This document shows, in pieces, positions 55,856 through 64,000 of a stretch of DNA of 64,000 nt. A model generated the notes under the pieces. It did not search any database, had not been told where the DNA came from, and saw nothing but the letters and a program-made list of their open reading frames with translations. Source of the stretch: Filimonas zeae (GTDB lineage Bacteria > Bacteroidota > Bacteroidia > Chitinophagales > Chitinophagaceae); contig NZ_BMIB01000002.1 in NCBI RefSeq assembly GCF_014641615.1, positions 992,001 to 1,056,000 of the forward strand, written 5' to 3'. Positions within the stretch are counted from its first letter, which is position 1, and each line of letters begins with the position of its first letter. Both the position numbers and the translations under genes were made by a program.

Positions 55856-55863
55856 TAATTTTG
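55856..55863 (+). promoter_or_regulatory. -7 box before the DUF2911 gene
   Basis: TAATTTTG, 17 nt before the ATG at 55881. It shows that the earlier ATG at 55851 lies upstream of the transcription start and is not used. Confidence 0.65.
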
Positions 55864-55880
55864 CGCAAAATCAACACAGC

Positions 55881-56717
55881 ATGAAAAAGGTTTTATTAAG
55901 TGCCGTTTTGCTGGCAGGCATTCTGTACAGCCAGGCACAGCAGCTTGCCACCCCGCAATCTTCTCCTACGCAAACCATTAAACAAAATTTTGGTGTGGGC
56001 AGTATTGAACTCAGCTATAGCCGCCCGGGTTTAAAAGGCCGCAAAGTGGGTACCGATCTGGCACCCTATGGTCAGGTATGGCGCACCGGCGCTAACTCCG
56101 CCACCACCATCCTGTTCAGCGAAGATGTTACTATTGGTGGCACCAGCATTAAAGCAGGCAAATACGGGCTGCTCAGCATTCCCGGTGCAGGCGAGTGGAC
56201 GCTTATTATTACCAAAGACCTTACTATTAACCAGCCTGCATTGTACAAACAGGAAAACGATATTGTACGCGTAAAGGCACCGGTTAAAAAACTGGCAGAG
56301 AAAGCGGAAACCTTTACCATTAACTTCTGCAACTTTACCACCAGCAGCTGCATACTGCAAATGAGCTGGGAAAACAGTGCGGTAGAACTGCCCATAAGCA
56401 CCAATACCGATGAAAAGGTAATGAAGCAGATTAATGATGTTTTTATAAAGGAAAGCAAGCCCTATTACGCTGCCGCTTCTTACTATTACGATAACGGCAA
56501 AGACCTGTCTAAAGCCAAAGAATGGATTGATAAAGCCAGTGCCGACCCGGCTAATGCCAGAGCAGCACACGTATTTATGTTAAAAACCCGCATTTACCAG
56601 AAGCTGGGCGATAAAGCAGGTGCAAAGGCAAGCGCCGAAAAAACACTGGCCCTGGCTACCGAAGCTAAAAACGAGGAGTATATTAAAACCATACAGCAGA
56701 TACTGGCTACTTTATAA
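55881..56717 (+). CDS. DUF2911-family secreted protein with TPR-like tail
   Basis: 278 residues from the ATG giving MKKVLLSAVLLAGILYSQAQ, a signal peptide. DUF2911 spans about 30-170: SYSRPGLKGRKV, VWRTGANSATTI, IKAGKYGLLSIPG. The C-terminal 90 residues form two TPR-like helix pairs (YYDNGKDLSKAKEWIDKA). DUF2911 is widespread in Bacteroidota and its role is not known. The start is set by the promoter box. Confidence 0.92.
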   Translation: MKKVLLSAVLLAGILYSQAQQLATPQSSPTQTIKQNFGVGSIELSYSRPGLKGRKVGTDLAPYGQVWRTGANSATTILFSEDVTIGGTSIKAGKYGLLSIPGAGEWTLIITKDLTINQPALYKQENDIVRVKAPVKKLAEKAETFTINFCNFTTSSCILQMSWENSAVELPISTNTDEKVMKQINDVFIKESKPYYAAASYYYDNGKDLSKAKEWIDKASADPANARAAHVFMLKTRIYQKLGDKAGAKASAEKTLALATEAKNEEYIKTIQQILATL

Positions 56718-56833
56718 GTATCATTGCGCTGCATATGCTGTATCTTCCGGGGTACAGCATATGTATTACCCTTTTCAACCTGCAAGCCCGCTATTCCCAT
56801 TTCTTTCCAGATTTTACCGGTAAAATGCAGGCA

Positions 56834-57511
56834 ATGAAAATATTAATAGTGGAAGATGAACCAGAGCTGCAGAAGGCTATAGCTGATTCGCTTGCCAGAG
56901 AACACTTTGTAACCGAAACAGCAGGCACTTTTGATGTTGCCATGGAAAAGCTGGGCGTGTACAACTACGACTGTATTCTGTTGGATATTATGCTGCCAGG
57001 CGGCGATGGACTGCAACTGCTACAGGAACTGAAGAAAACCGGCAAGCAGGAAAATATCATCATTATATCGGCCAAAGACTCGCTGGACGATAAACTGGCT
57101 GGCCTGGAACTGGGTGCCGACGATTACCTTACCAAACCATTTCATATAGCTGAACTGAACGCGCGCATTAAAGCGGTATTACGGCGTAAAACACTGGATG
57201 GCAAAAACACGATTGAAACTGCCAACCTGCAGCTGAATTTAACTGAAAGACAATTACTGGTAAATAACCAGCTGGTGCCACTGAACAGAAAGGAATTTGA
57301 CATTCTCAACTATTTTCTGCTCAATAAAAACAGACTTATTACCAAAAACGCATTGGCAGAGCATGTTTGGGGCGATCATATTGACCAGGCAGACAATTTC
57401 GATTTCATCTATTATCAAATTAAAAACCTCCGTAAAAAACTGCAATCCTGCCAGGCAGGTGTTGAAATTGAATCTATATATGGCGTAGGTTATAAAATGA
57501 TAGAAATATGA
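56834..57511 (+). CDS. OmpR/PhoB-type response regulator
   Basis: 225 residues from the ATG giving MKILIVEDEPEL (56825 is an alternative). Receiver domain with acidic residues at 8-9, phospho-acceptor D51 (ILLDIMLPGGDG) and K101 (YLTKPF); winged-helix DNA-binding domain at about 125-225 (LNRKEFDILNYFLLNKNRLI...SIYGVGYKMI). Its stop overlaps the start of the kinase gene by four bases. Together with the PepSY-like gene that follows, it forms a typical envelope-stress or metal-response set (inference). Confidence 0.95.
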   Translation: MKILIVEDEPELQKAIADSLAREHFVTETAGTFDVAMEKLGVYNYDCILLDIMLPGGDGLQLLQELKKTGKQENIIIISAKDSLDDKLAGLELGADDYLTKPFHIAELNARIKAVLRRKTLDGKNTIETANLQLNLTERQLLVNNQLVPLNRKEFDILNYFLLNKNRLITKNALAEHVWGDHIDQADNFDFIYYQIKNLRKKLQSCQAGVEIESIYGVGYKMIEI

Positions 57512-58785
57512 AACTGCTTAACCAGTCAGTCAAATACCTCTCCCTCTCTATTCTGCTGATTGTAAGCATATGGTCAGTTGTTTTTTACATAAGCATGCTG
57601 GATGAAATTGAAGACCGTATTGATGATGGACTGGCCAACTACAAACTACTCGTTATTCAGAAAGCAGCAGGCGATAGTACGGTAGTAACCAAAAGCACCT
57701 TTGATGAAAGCAATTACGCTATACAGGAAATAAGCCCCGCCGTAGCATTGGCTATGAAAGACCGGTATGTGGATACACTGATGTATATGCAGGATGAAGA
57801 TGATATGGAGCCGGTACGCATGCTTACCACTGCCTTTCAAAATAACAACAGGTACTACCAGCTGAAAGTAATCAATAGCATGGTGGAAGAAGATGACCTG
57901 ATTGAAGACCTGTTCTGGTCGGCATTATGGCTGTACATTATACTGGTAGTAAGCATTATCATTATCAACAACCTGGTACTGCAAAAATTATGGACACCCT
58001 TTTACAGCCTGCTGAACCAGCTACAGCAATTCAGGCTGGGCAAGAGTAAACAACTACCGCAAATTACTACCCATACACGCGAATTCAACGATCTTAAGAA
58101 TGCCGTTAATGCATTGCTGCAGCATAGTGTGGAAACGTACAACCAGCAGAAACAGTTTATTGAAAATGCCTCGCACGAACTACAAACACCACTGGCCATT
58201 GCTACTTCCAAACTGGAACTGCTGCTGGAAAAATCAAACCTGTCGGGCACAGAAGCTGAAAGCATAAGCGAAGTACTGCAAATGCTGGAACGCATGAATA
58301 AGCTGAACAAATCGTTACTATTGCTAACCAAAATTGAAAACAAACAGTTTTTTCAGAATGAGCCTGTAAACATTAATACCCTTGCCCGGCAGTGCATAAG
58401 CAATCTGGAAGATTTTGCGGCCTATAAGGCAGTACGCATACAGCTTACCGAAGCGGCGCAGACAAGTATTCACATAAACACATCACTGGCTTCCACCGTA
58501 CTGCTAAACCTTATAAAAAATGCCATTATACATAACCGTGCAGGTGGAGAAGTAAGTATTCACATTACTGAACACGCCCTTACCATTTGTAATACCGGTG
58601 CCGCCACACCACTGGATGCAGCCCATATATTTCAGCGCTTTTATAAAGCTGATGCCGCCGCCAAAGGTACAGGTTTGGGCCTGGCTATTATAAAAGCAAT
58701 CTGTAACCTGTATGGCTTTACCATACGCTATAATTATAATAACCAGCAGCACTGCTTTACGCTGTTGTTTACCGGTTCTGCGTAA
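57508..58785 (+). CDS. Membrane sensor histidine kinase
   Basis: 425 residues. Two membrane helices (about 12-33 and 138-158) flank a periplasmic sensor of about 105 acidic residues (MYMQDEDDMEPVRM). The H-box is ENASHELQTPLAIATSKLEL (about residue 220); the ATPase domain has LLNLIKNAIIHN and TGLGLAIIKAICNLYG. The HAMP-like linker is short. It overlaps the OmpR-type regulator gene (ATGA) and is its partner. Confidence 0.94.
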   Translation: MKLLNQSVKYLSLSILLIVSIWSVVFYISMLDEIEDRIDDGLANYKLLVIQKAAGDSTVVTKSTFDESNYAIQEISPAVALAMKDRYVDTLMYMQDEDDMEPVRMLTTAFQNNNRYYQLKVINSMVEEDDLIEDLFWSALWLYIILVVSIIIINNLVLQKLWTPFYSLLNQLQQFRLGKSKQLPQITTHTREFNDLKNAVNALLQHSVETYNQQKQFIENASHELQTPLAIATSKLELLLEKSNLSGTEAESISEVLQMLERMNKLNKSLLLLTKIENKQFFQNEPVNINTLARQCISNLEDFAAYKAVRIQLTEAAQTSIHINTSLASTVLLNLIKNAIIHNRAGGEVSIHITEHALTICNTGAATPLDAAHIFQRFYKADAAAKGTGLGLAIIKAICNLYGFTIRYNYNNQQHCFTLLFTGSA

Positions 58786-58863
58786 TTTTTCACCGTCCTT
58801 ATCCTTTTCCAGATTGTTTCCAGATTCCTGTATTTATTTTGTTATCAATTAAAACAATAGCAA

Positions 58864-59310
58864 ATGAAAACAGCAGTATCCGCCCTTATGGGCAGCCTTT
58901 TACTGGCAGGCGCAGTAGCAGCACAAAAGCTTCCCCAAAGCCAGGTTCCGTCTGTAATTGTAAACAACTTTCAAAAAGCGTTTCCCAAAGCAGCAGATGT
59001 GGAATGGAAGAAAAAAGATGCTTTATACAAAGTGGAATTTGAAACCGGCACCAATAAAACCGATCATGATGTTTGGTACGATGCTACAGGCAAACTGGTA
59101 AAACACAAAGAGGAAATTGCTACCAGCGCATTACCCGCAGCCGTACAGGCTAAAATTGCTGCTGCGTTTGCAGGCTATACGGTAAAGGATGCCGAAAAAA
59201 TTACCGAAGGCACTAAGGAAACCTACAAGGCCACGCTGAAAAAGCAGCCGGAAAAATGGGAGGTAGTGTTTGATGCACAGGGAAATATCGTAAGCAAAAA
59301 AGCAGATTAA
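58864..59310 (+). CDS. Secreted PepSY-like protein
   Basis: 148 residues with a signal peptide (about 1-20, AVAAQ). Two PepSY-like units follow, the first around VIVNNFQKAFPKAADVEWKK, the second around AAAFAGYTVKDAEKI. Such proteins are often encoded next to OmpR-type two-component systems in Bacteroidota and are usually regulated by them; they may bind a ligand or inhibit proteases. The next gene starts 1 nt after its stop. Confidence 0.9.
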   Translation: MKTAVSALMGSLLLAGAVAAQKLPQSQVPSVIVNNFQKAFPKAADVEWKKKDALYKVEFETGTNKTDHDVWYDATGKLVKHKEEIATSALPAAVQAKIAAAFAGYTVKDAEKITEGTKETYKATLKKQPEKWEVVFDAQGNIVSKKAD

Positions 59311-59311
59311 T

Positions 59312-60091
59312 TTGAAAAAAATCACCACCATACTTATGTTGCTGGTAGCCGCCCTGTGCAGGGAAAGCAAAGCGCAGATTAGTCCGCCCGGCCTGGGCAT
59401 TGCCCATATGGCAGACTGGTTTGCGCTGGGCATAAGGCAAAAGCTAAAGCGCCGTAAAGGCTGGCAATCTATGTCTTACATAGGCATGGGCCGCAAAAGC
59501 AATCCTGACAATTACAATCCGGCGCTTAAACCGGCCATACTGGTACTGAACCATGAGTTTACGCACGCAGTTAACACCCACTACCAATATGCTTTTGCCC
59601 TCAGCTACCGGCGGCAGGATGAATATCTGGACCGGGCACCTTATAAACACCAGCGCCCCGGCACACAGCAGGAAATAAGAGCATATGGCAGGTTGTACTA
59701 CTTTCTGCCCCTGCGGCGCATAAAACTGGCCGCCGTGTTAAGGCAGGAGTTGCGGAAGTTTTATACCCCGGCTTTCCATAACCCGGAAGAGAGCCTGCAA
59801 CTACGCTCACGCCTGCGCCTGCAAATGACAGTGCCGCTGAATAAACAAAAAACACACAGGCTTATTACCGGTGCAGAAGCATTGTTTGCTACCAGCCAAC
59901 TTACGGGCCATGCGGGCTTTACCCCCTTTGCGTATGAAGAGAGCAGGTTTACCTGTTACTATTCCTGGACGTTGAAGAAATTACCATTCACTCTGGATGT
60001 GGGATACATGAGCAACCTATTGGGCAAAACCGCCTCCCATGTGGTTCATTATCTGGCATTTGACATAATATGGGAAAACCCTTTCCGGTAA
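59312..60091 (+). CDS. DUF2490-like outer-membrane protein
   Basis: 259 residues from a TTG start directly after the PepSY gene stop; the start is supported by the signal peptide (MKKITTILMLLVAALCRESK, ending AQ). The mature part has alternating beta strands with the DUF2490 style (NHEFTHAVNTHYQYAFALSY, LRLQMTVPLN) and ends in Phe-Arg. Probably an outer-membrane barrel of unknown role. Cotranscribed with the PepSY gene. Confidence 0.75.
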   Translation: MKKITTILMLLVAALCRESKAQISPPGLGIAHMADWFALGIRQKLKRRKGWQSMSYIGMGRKSNPDNYNPALKPAILVLNHEFTHAVNTHYQYAFALSYRRQDEYLDRAPYKHQRPGTQQEIRAYGRLYYFLPLRRIKLAAVLRQELRKFYTPAFHNPEESLQLRSRLRLQMTVPLNKQKTHRLITGAEALFATSQLTGHAGFTPFAYEESRFTCYYSWTLKKLPFTLDVGYMSNLLGKTASHVVHYLAFDIIWENPFR

Positions 60092-60153
60092 TAGTGCGGC
60101 CCCGCACAATATTACCAAATTGTTAAGCGAATGTTACCAACCGCATTGCCCCC

Positions 60154-60161
60154 TACTTTTG
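60154..60161 (+). promoter_or_regulatory. -7 box before the porin gene
   Basis: TACTTTTG, 35 nt before the GTG start at 60197, matching TAnnTTTG. Confidence 0.6.
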
Positions 60162-60196
60162 CGGCCAGTTAACAATTTCATCACTAAAACTTAACA

Positions 60197-61396
60197 GTGA
60201 AAAGGTTTCTTGTAGCATTGTTGTCGGTACCCGCGTTAGCCTCGGCCCAAACGGAGGATACAACCGTAGAGAAAAAGAAAGACGATGCCTGGTACAAACG
60301 TATTAACCTGCGCGGCTACGTACAAATACGTTACAACCGTTTACTGGAAACCAACCCTAAGCTTAAATGTGACCAGTGCGACAAATCTATGGGCAGCAAT
60401 GGCGGCCTGTTTCTGCGCCGGGCACGGCTGGTATTAAGCGGCCAGCTGAACAACAATATCTACTTCTATTTTCAACCCGACTTTGCTTCTGCTGCCTCCT
60501 CAGACGATCTGCATTTCGGCCAGATAAGAGATGCGTATATAGACCTCTCGTTCGATAAAAAGCGCGAATACCGCCTGCGTATTGGCCAGAGTAAAATTCC
60601 CTACGGGTTTGAGTGTATGCAATCCAGCTCAAACCGCCTGCCGCTGGACCGTAGTGATGGTATGAACAGTGCTTTTGTAAACGAGCGCGATATGGGTGCT
60701 TTCTTTTACTATGCGCCGGATAAAATAAGAAAACGTTTTGCGTGGCTGGTAAGCGAGGGTTTAAAAGGCTCGGGCGATTACGGCGTGGCAGCTTTTGGTG
60801 TATTTAACGGGCAAGGTGCCAACCGCCCGGAAAAGAACGATCAAATGCATGTAGTGGGTAGAATCTCCTACCCATTTGAATGGAAGGGACAGATTATTGA
60901 AGCGGGTATTCAGGCCTATACCGGTATGTATACCCTTACCGACCGTCACCTTTCCGAAAAAGTAAAAATTGCCGAACACCGCACCCTGGAAGATAAAAGA
61001 ATAGGTACCAGCTTTATACTCTATCCCCAACCCTGGGGCCTTCAGGCCGAATACAACTGGGGCCGGGGGCCGCAGTACAATAAGGCTTACGACTCCATCA
61101 TGTCGCACAAGCTACAGGGTGGTTACGTAATGGGCTCGTACCGTAAAAAAATTGGCGATCAGGTAGTAATTCCCTTTACCCGTTTTCATTACTACGATGG
61201 CGGTAAAAAGTTTGAGCAGGATGCCCGCAGCTATCTGGTTCGCGAATGGGAACTGGGTGTTGAATGGCAGCCCGTTAAATACTTTGAACTGGTTGCTATG
61301 TACACCATATCACAAAGGCGCACGGCCGATTATGAAAAAGAGAGCAATGCCCAATCTGGCAATCTGCTGAGGTTGCAGGCGCAATTAAACTTTTGA
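60197..61396 (+). CDS. Porin of the phosphate-selective O/P type
   Basis: 399 residues from a GTG start (MKRFLVALLSVPALASAQ signal peptide). The mature part opens with NLRGYVQIRYNRLLETNP and has the 16-strand porin signature FLRRARLVLSGQLNNNIYFY and DAYIDLSFDKKREYRLRIGQ; it ends in Asn-Phe as outer-membrane barrels do. Two Cys (CDQC) near residue 58 may form a loop disulfide. A phosphate/pyrophosphate or general anion role is a family guess only. Confidence 0.93.
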   Translation: MKRFLVALLSVPALASAQTEDTTVEKKKDDAWYKRINLRGYVQIRYNRLLETNPKLKCDQCDKSMGSNGGLFLRRARLVLSGQLNNNIYFYFQPDFASAASSDDLHFGQIRDAYIDLSFDKKREYRLRIGQSKIPYGFECMQSSSNRLPLDRSDGMNSAFVNERDMGAFFYYAPDKIRKRFAWLVSEGLKGSGDYGVAAFGVFNGQGANRPEKNDQMHVVGRISYPFEWKGQIIEAGIQAYTGMYTLTDRHLSEKVKIAEHRTLEDKRIGTSFILYPQPWGLQAEYNWGRGPQYNKAYDSIMSHKLQGGYVMGSYRKKIGDQVVIPFTRFHYYDGGKKFEQDARSYLVREWELGVEWQPVKYFELVAMYTISQRRTADYEKESNAQSGNLLRLQAQLNF

Positions 61397-61404
61397 GAAA
61401 TTGG

Positions 61405-61635
61405 TTACGGTAATTTTTTCATTTCATATACCGCCAATGCTTTTACTACTGTTGGCGGCTGTTCAGTATCCATCCACACCGTAATAGTAAGTTCATATTT
61501 TCCGGTATAACGCGCAAGCGTATCATGTACCGGCGAGGGCATCATGTATTCTGTCCAGGGGTCTGTTGCCTGAGCATACATAGTACCCGCACGCATAACC
61601 AGTAGTAAACTAAGCAACAGTGATTTTAAAGGCAT
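61405..61635 (-). pseudogene. Truncated DUF1579-like secreted protein
   Basis: 76 residues with a signal peptide (MPLKSLLLSLLLVMRAGTMY, ending AQA). The rest (WTEYMMPSPVHDTLARYTGK...TVWMDTEQPPTVVKALAVYE) matches the first 60 residues of DUF1579 proteins, which are normally 150-200 residues. The frame then ends 8 bp from the porin stop, so the 3' part seems deleted. It may be a remnant rather than a working gene. Confidence 0.6.
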
Positions 61636-61819
61636 ACTTCTCTTTTATGTTATAAAATTAAAGCGGCCCTGCAAGCTAAGGACTGGCAAAAACGCCGGTT
61701 TTGCGGGTAAATCAGCCAAAGTGCTAAAGAAATTTCAATTTTCACAAAACCATTCTTCTAACCGGATGAAAGCGCCTATTTTCATCACTTGCCCTTTTGT
61801 GTTATCTAAAACAATGTAA

Positions 61820-62413
61820 ATGAATCCCAACGTAAAATTGCTCGACACCACCCTGCTGTCCGACAACTGGTATATTCTCAAAAAAGTAACCTACGAGTAC
61901 ACCTTACCCAACGGCACAACCGAGCAACACACCCGTGAAGCATACGACCGTGGCAACGGCGCCACCATCCTCTTATATAATAAAGCGCAACAAACCGTAA
62001 TACTCACCCGTCAGTTTCGACTACCCACCTATATCAATGGCAATGAAGATGGTATGATGATAGAAACCTGCGCCGGACTGCTGGATAAAGACAATCCGGA
62101 GGACTGTATACGCCGTGAAGCCGAAGAAGAAACCGGCTACCGTGTTCAGAATATTCAAAAGGTATTCGAAGCCTATATGTCGCCTGGATCCGTTACCGAA
62201 CTCATCCACTTTTTTATCGCCGGGTACACTCCGCAAATGAAAATAAACGACGGCGGCGGTTTGCAGGATGAGCAGGAAAATATTCAGGTGCTGGAGCTGC
62301 CTTTTACGCAGGCTCTGCAAATGGTGGCTGATGGCAGTATTAAAGATGGTAAAACCATTATGTTATTGCAGTACTTGCAACTGCAGCAGCTAATGGTTAA
62401 ACTAACCCCCTAA
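61820..62413 (+). CDS. nudK: NUDIX hydrolase, NudK-like
   Basis: 197 residues. The Nudix box is [20 protein letters not shown] with GY after it (about residues 88-109), including the metal-binding REAEEE core. The N-terminal domain ([20 protein letters not shown]) and the motif [20 protein letters not shown] fit GDP-mannose/ADP-sugar pyrophosphatases. It hydrolyses sugar nucleotides in the cytoplasm. Its stop overlaps the stop of the convergent gene at 62410 by four bases. Confidence 0.88.
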   Translation: MNPNVKLLDTTLLSDNWYILKKVTYEYTLPNGTTEQHTREAYDRGNGATILLYNKAQQTVILTRQFRLPTYINGNEDGMMIETCAGLLDKDNPEDCIRREAEEETGYRVQNIQKVFEAYMSPGSVTELIHFFIAGYTPQMKINDGGGLQDEQENIQVLELPFTQALQMVADGSIKDGKTIMLLQYLQLQQLMVKLTP

Positions 62414-63297
62414 AAGGCAACTTTGGGGCTATACCTATACGTTGCAGTAAACATACACCGGAAGCCCAGCCAGTCTTCCGGTTTCGTATAAGATTGCGTA
62501 TGATCGCTATGGCTTTCAATTGCATAATGCCTGAAAGAGCCGCCAAAAGCAACGCCCTCCACAGAAGTCATTTCAGCAACGTTACCCTGAATATTGTAAA
62601 ACCCTGCCTTTACCGGCCAGAAATAATCTATCCGTGCGGGACGCTGCCCATTGGCCGCAAGCCCTTTATCATACCCGGCCAGCTTACAAGGAGCATGAAA
62701 ATAGTTAAAGCTAAAGCGCTTACAACTGTCGCATCTTTTGCTGCCACATACACTATCCACATTATCGGCAACCTTCCTGTATACGTCTATATCCGGCAAA
62801 CTCACTTTTATGTTTACCCTCCTGCTTCTGTCTCTGTTTAAAACCTTTTCTCTCCAGGCGCAATACAGTTTCGCCTGCGCAAAAGAGATACCCGCCACCG
62901 GTTGCCGTGCAGAGAAATAAATGCTATCTGCCTGCTCCAGTTCCTCATAACGTTTTATAAGACGCACTGTTTTGTAGTCCCACTCAATAGCCTCATGTTT
63001 TGAATTATCCACCACCTTCAAATACGCAAAGCGCTTACTCTTTAAATCATCAAAAAACAAAGCTGCCGTCTGAGACAGAGCGGAAGGATCAGGAAACAGA
63101 TCTTCTCTGAAGTCATTATTCACAATAAACCACATCCACTCCAGCATAGCTACTTCACATTGATTCATCGACATGGAATCACCCAGCGGCATTGTCTGCC
63201 TTATTCTGGCGGGGTTTCTCTGTGCAAACACCGCACCGGATAACATAATGATTAATAAAAGTAATACTGCCCGGTTACCGAAACGAAAGATGCGCAT
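62410..63297 (-). CDS. Secreted FGE-sulfatase (SUMF1) domain protein
   Basis: 295 residues from the ATG giving [15 protein letters not shown] (the frame is open 10 codons further). A signal peptide ends near AVFAQ. The SUMF1-type domain has [52 protein letters not shown] and LGFRCMF. It resembles GldJ/GldK-type and related non-enzymatic members. Catalytic Cys pairs of true formylglycine generators are not clear, while an extra Cys cluster ([11 protein letters not shown]) is present. Role unknown; a gliding/T9SS link is possible because of the family. Confidence 0.82.
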   Translation of the reverse strand: MRIFRFGNRAVLLLLIIMLSGAVFAQRNPARIRQTMPLGDSMSMNQCEVAMLEWMWFIVNNDFREDLFPDPSALSQTAALFFDDLKSKRFAYLKVVDNSKHEAIEWDYKTVRLIKRYEELEQADSIYFSARQPVAGISFAQAKLYCAWREKVLNRDRSRRVNIKVSLPDIDVYRKVADNVDSVCGSKRCDSCKRFSFNYFHAPCKLAGYDKGLAANGQRPARIDYFWPVKAGFYNIQGNVAEMTSVEGVAFGGSFRHYAIESHSDHTQSYTKPEDWLGFRCMFTATYRYSPKVAF

Positions 63298-63513
63298 ATT
63301 GAGTGTATCAGGGTTGATAATGTCCAAAGATATCAGCCAAACTGCTAAAGAAATTTTATTTTTTTACAATGCCGGTTTTCTACAGTCACAAAGCATAAAG
63401 TTGTTGAAATAGCCCTTACACCCAAAATCGCTAAATATTTTATAATATCTGTCAAATACTTCCTCACATAAAAGGCTACTGTTATATTCGTTATACATCA
63501 ACCACCCTTTTTT

Positions 63514-64000
63514 ATGGTAAAGCAAACCCTTACTATAATTCTGTTACTAACCACTGTAGCTGGTTTTTCCCAAGCCAACGAATTTGGAAACTCCGACAGT
63601 AGCCTTATCTATTCAGACAGTGCCATTCAAAAGCTGAAACACATTACCGATTCATTGAATCTTAGATTCAGGGTGTGCGATCTGAATAAAACCTACCAGT
63701 CTGCACCACAGGCAAAAGCAAATTATATCTCGTTTGAAGATTCCACAGCAGAGAACGCATACAACGATATACTGAACAACATTTCCTTCAGCGATTTTTT
63801 GATAAAATACAAGACAGCAAAAGTTGAAAACGAATTGCTTGTAGTAAAATCCAGCTATCGCAAGAGCAACAATCAGGAGCAGGTTGCATTCTATAGTATG
63901 GATTTGAGTGATAGATACCCACGCCACAGCTTATATTTTACAAAACAACTGAGTCAATACAATCTTCCACTCAAAGGAAAGTGGGTAGTGGAATACAGCC
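63514..64000 (+). CDS. Secreted protein of unknown function (cut by window end)
   Basis: At least 162 residues, running off the window. A signal peptide (MVKQTLTIILLLTTVAGFSQ) is followed by a polar mixed domain (SDSAIQKLKHITDSLNLRFR) with many Ser, Asn and Tyr. No family recognised from the visible part. Confidence 0.75.
   Translation, partial: MVKQTLTIILLLTTVAGFSQANEFGNSDSSLIYSDSAIQKLKHITDSLNLRFRVCDLNKTYQSAPQAKANYISFEDSTAENAYNDILNNISFSDFLIKYKTAKVENELLVVKSSYRKSNNQEQVAFYSMDLSDRYPRHSLYFTKQLSQYNLPLKGKWVVEYS

Overview
The window comes from a Bacteroidota chromosome, most likely the Chitinophagaceae. The reasons are many -7 promoter boxes of the TAnnTTTG type, a SusC/SusD pair with its own ECF sigma factor and FecR anti-sigma factor, a giant surface adhesin with a type IX secretion C-terminal domain beside a PorP/SprF protein, LytS/LytTR and TPR-LuxR regulators, and the codon style. 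The family name is inferred from gene content; no search was run.

Layout. 1-16.3 kb is core-like: a two-component cluster with an orphan phospho-acceptor domain, fabV, pepE, a glutamyl-Q-tRNA(Asp) synthetase-like gene, an ABC permease, a first tRNA-Asp, a serine hydrolase, an S15/CocE hydrolase, a LytS/LytTR pair, a frameshifted VF530 gene and a second tRNA-Asp. From 16,295 to 36,818 lies an integrative island of about 20.5 kb in the 3' end of the second tRNA-Asp. It is bounded by 19-bp direct repeats, and its tyrosine recombinase sits at the right end. No conjugation genes are visible. 37-64 kb is core-like again: a 2555-residue adhesin and its PorP/SprF partner, a TPR-LuxR regulator, a PLP enzyme, a decayed hydrolase copy, a 65-bp tandem repeat array, an intact VF530 gene, a run of small secreted-protein genes, a condensation-type acyltransferase, an OmpR/histidine kinase/PepSY group, a porin, a NUDIX hydrolase and an FGE-sulfatase-domain protein.

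The island has three parts. Left: a six-gene minus-strand operon of small unknown proteins, four of which share a short motif and look like distant paralogues. Middle: small DNA-binding proteins, a 127-nt imperfect palindrome, and a DUF892 gene split by one missing A. Right: an import module (ECF sigma, FecR, STN-type SusC, SusD, TlpA-like thioredoxin) facing a convergent minus-strand set of two AraC regulators, a MauE-like redox membrane protein and three paralogous 73-residue cysteine peptides with repeated 5' leaders. The two best candidates for undescribed biology are this peptide/MauE/TlpA/SusCD cluster and the small-protein operon.

Outside the island, the order CocE hydrolase (minus) then VF530 (plus) occurs twice. 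The hydrolase has decayed in one copy and VF530 in the other, which looks like an old segmental duplication with reciprocal loss.
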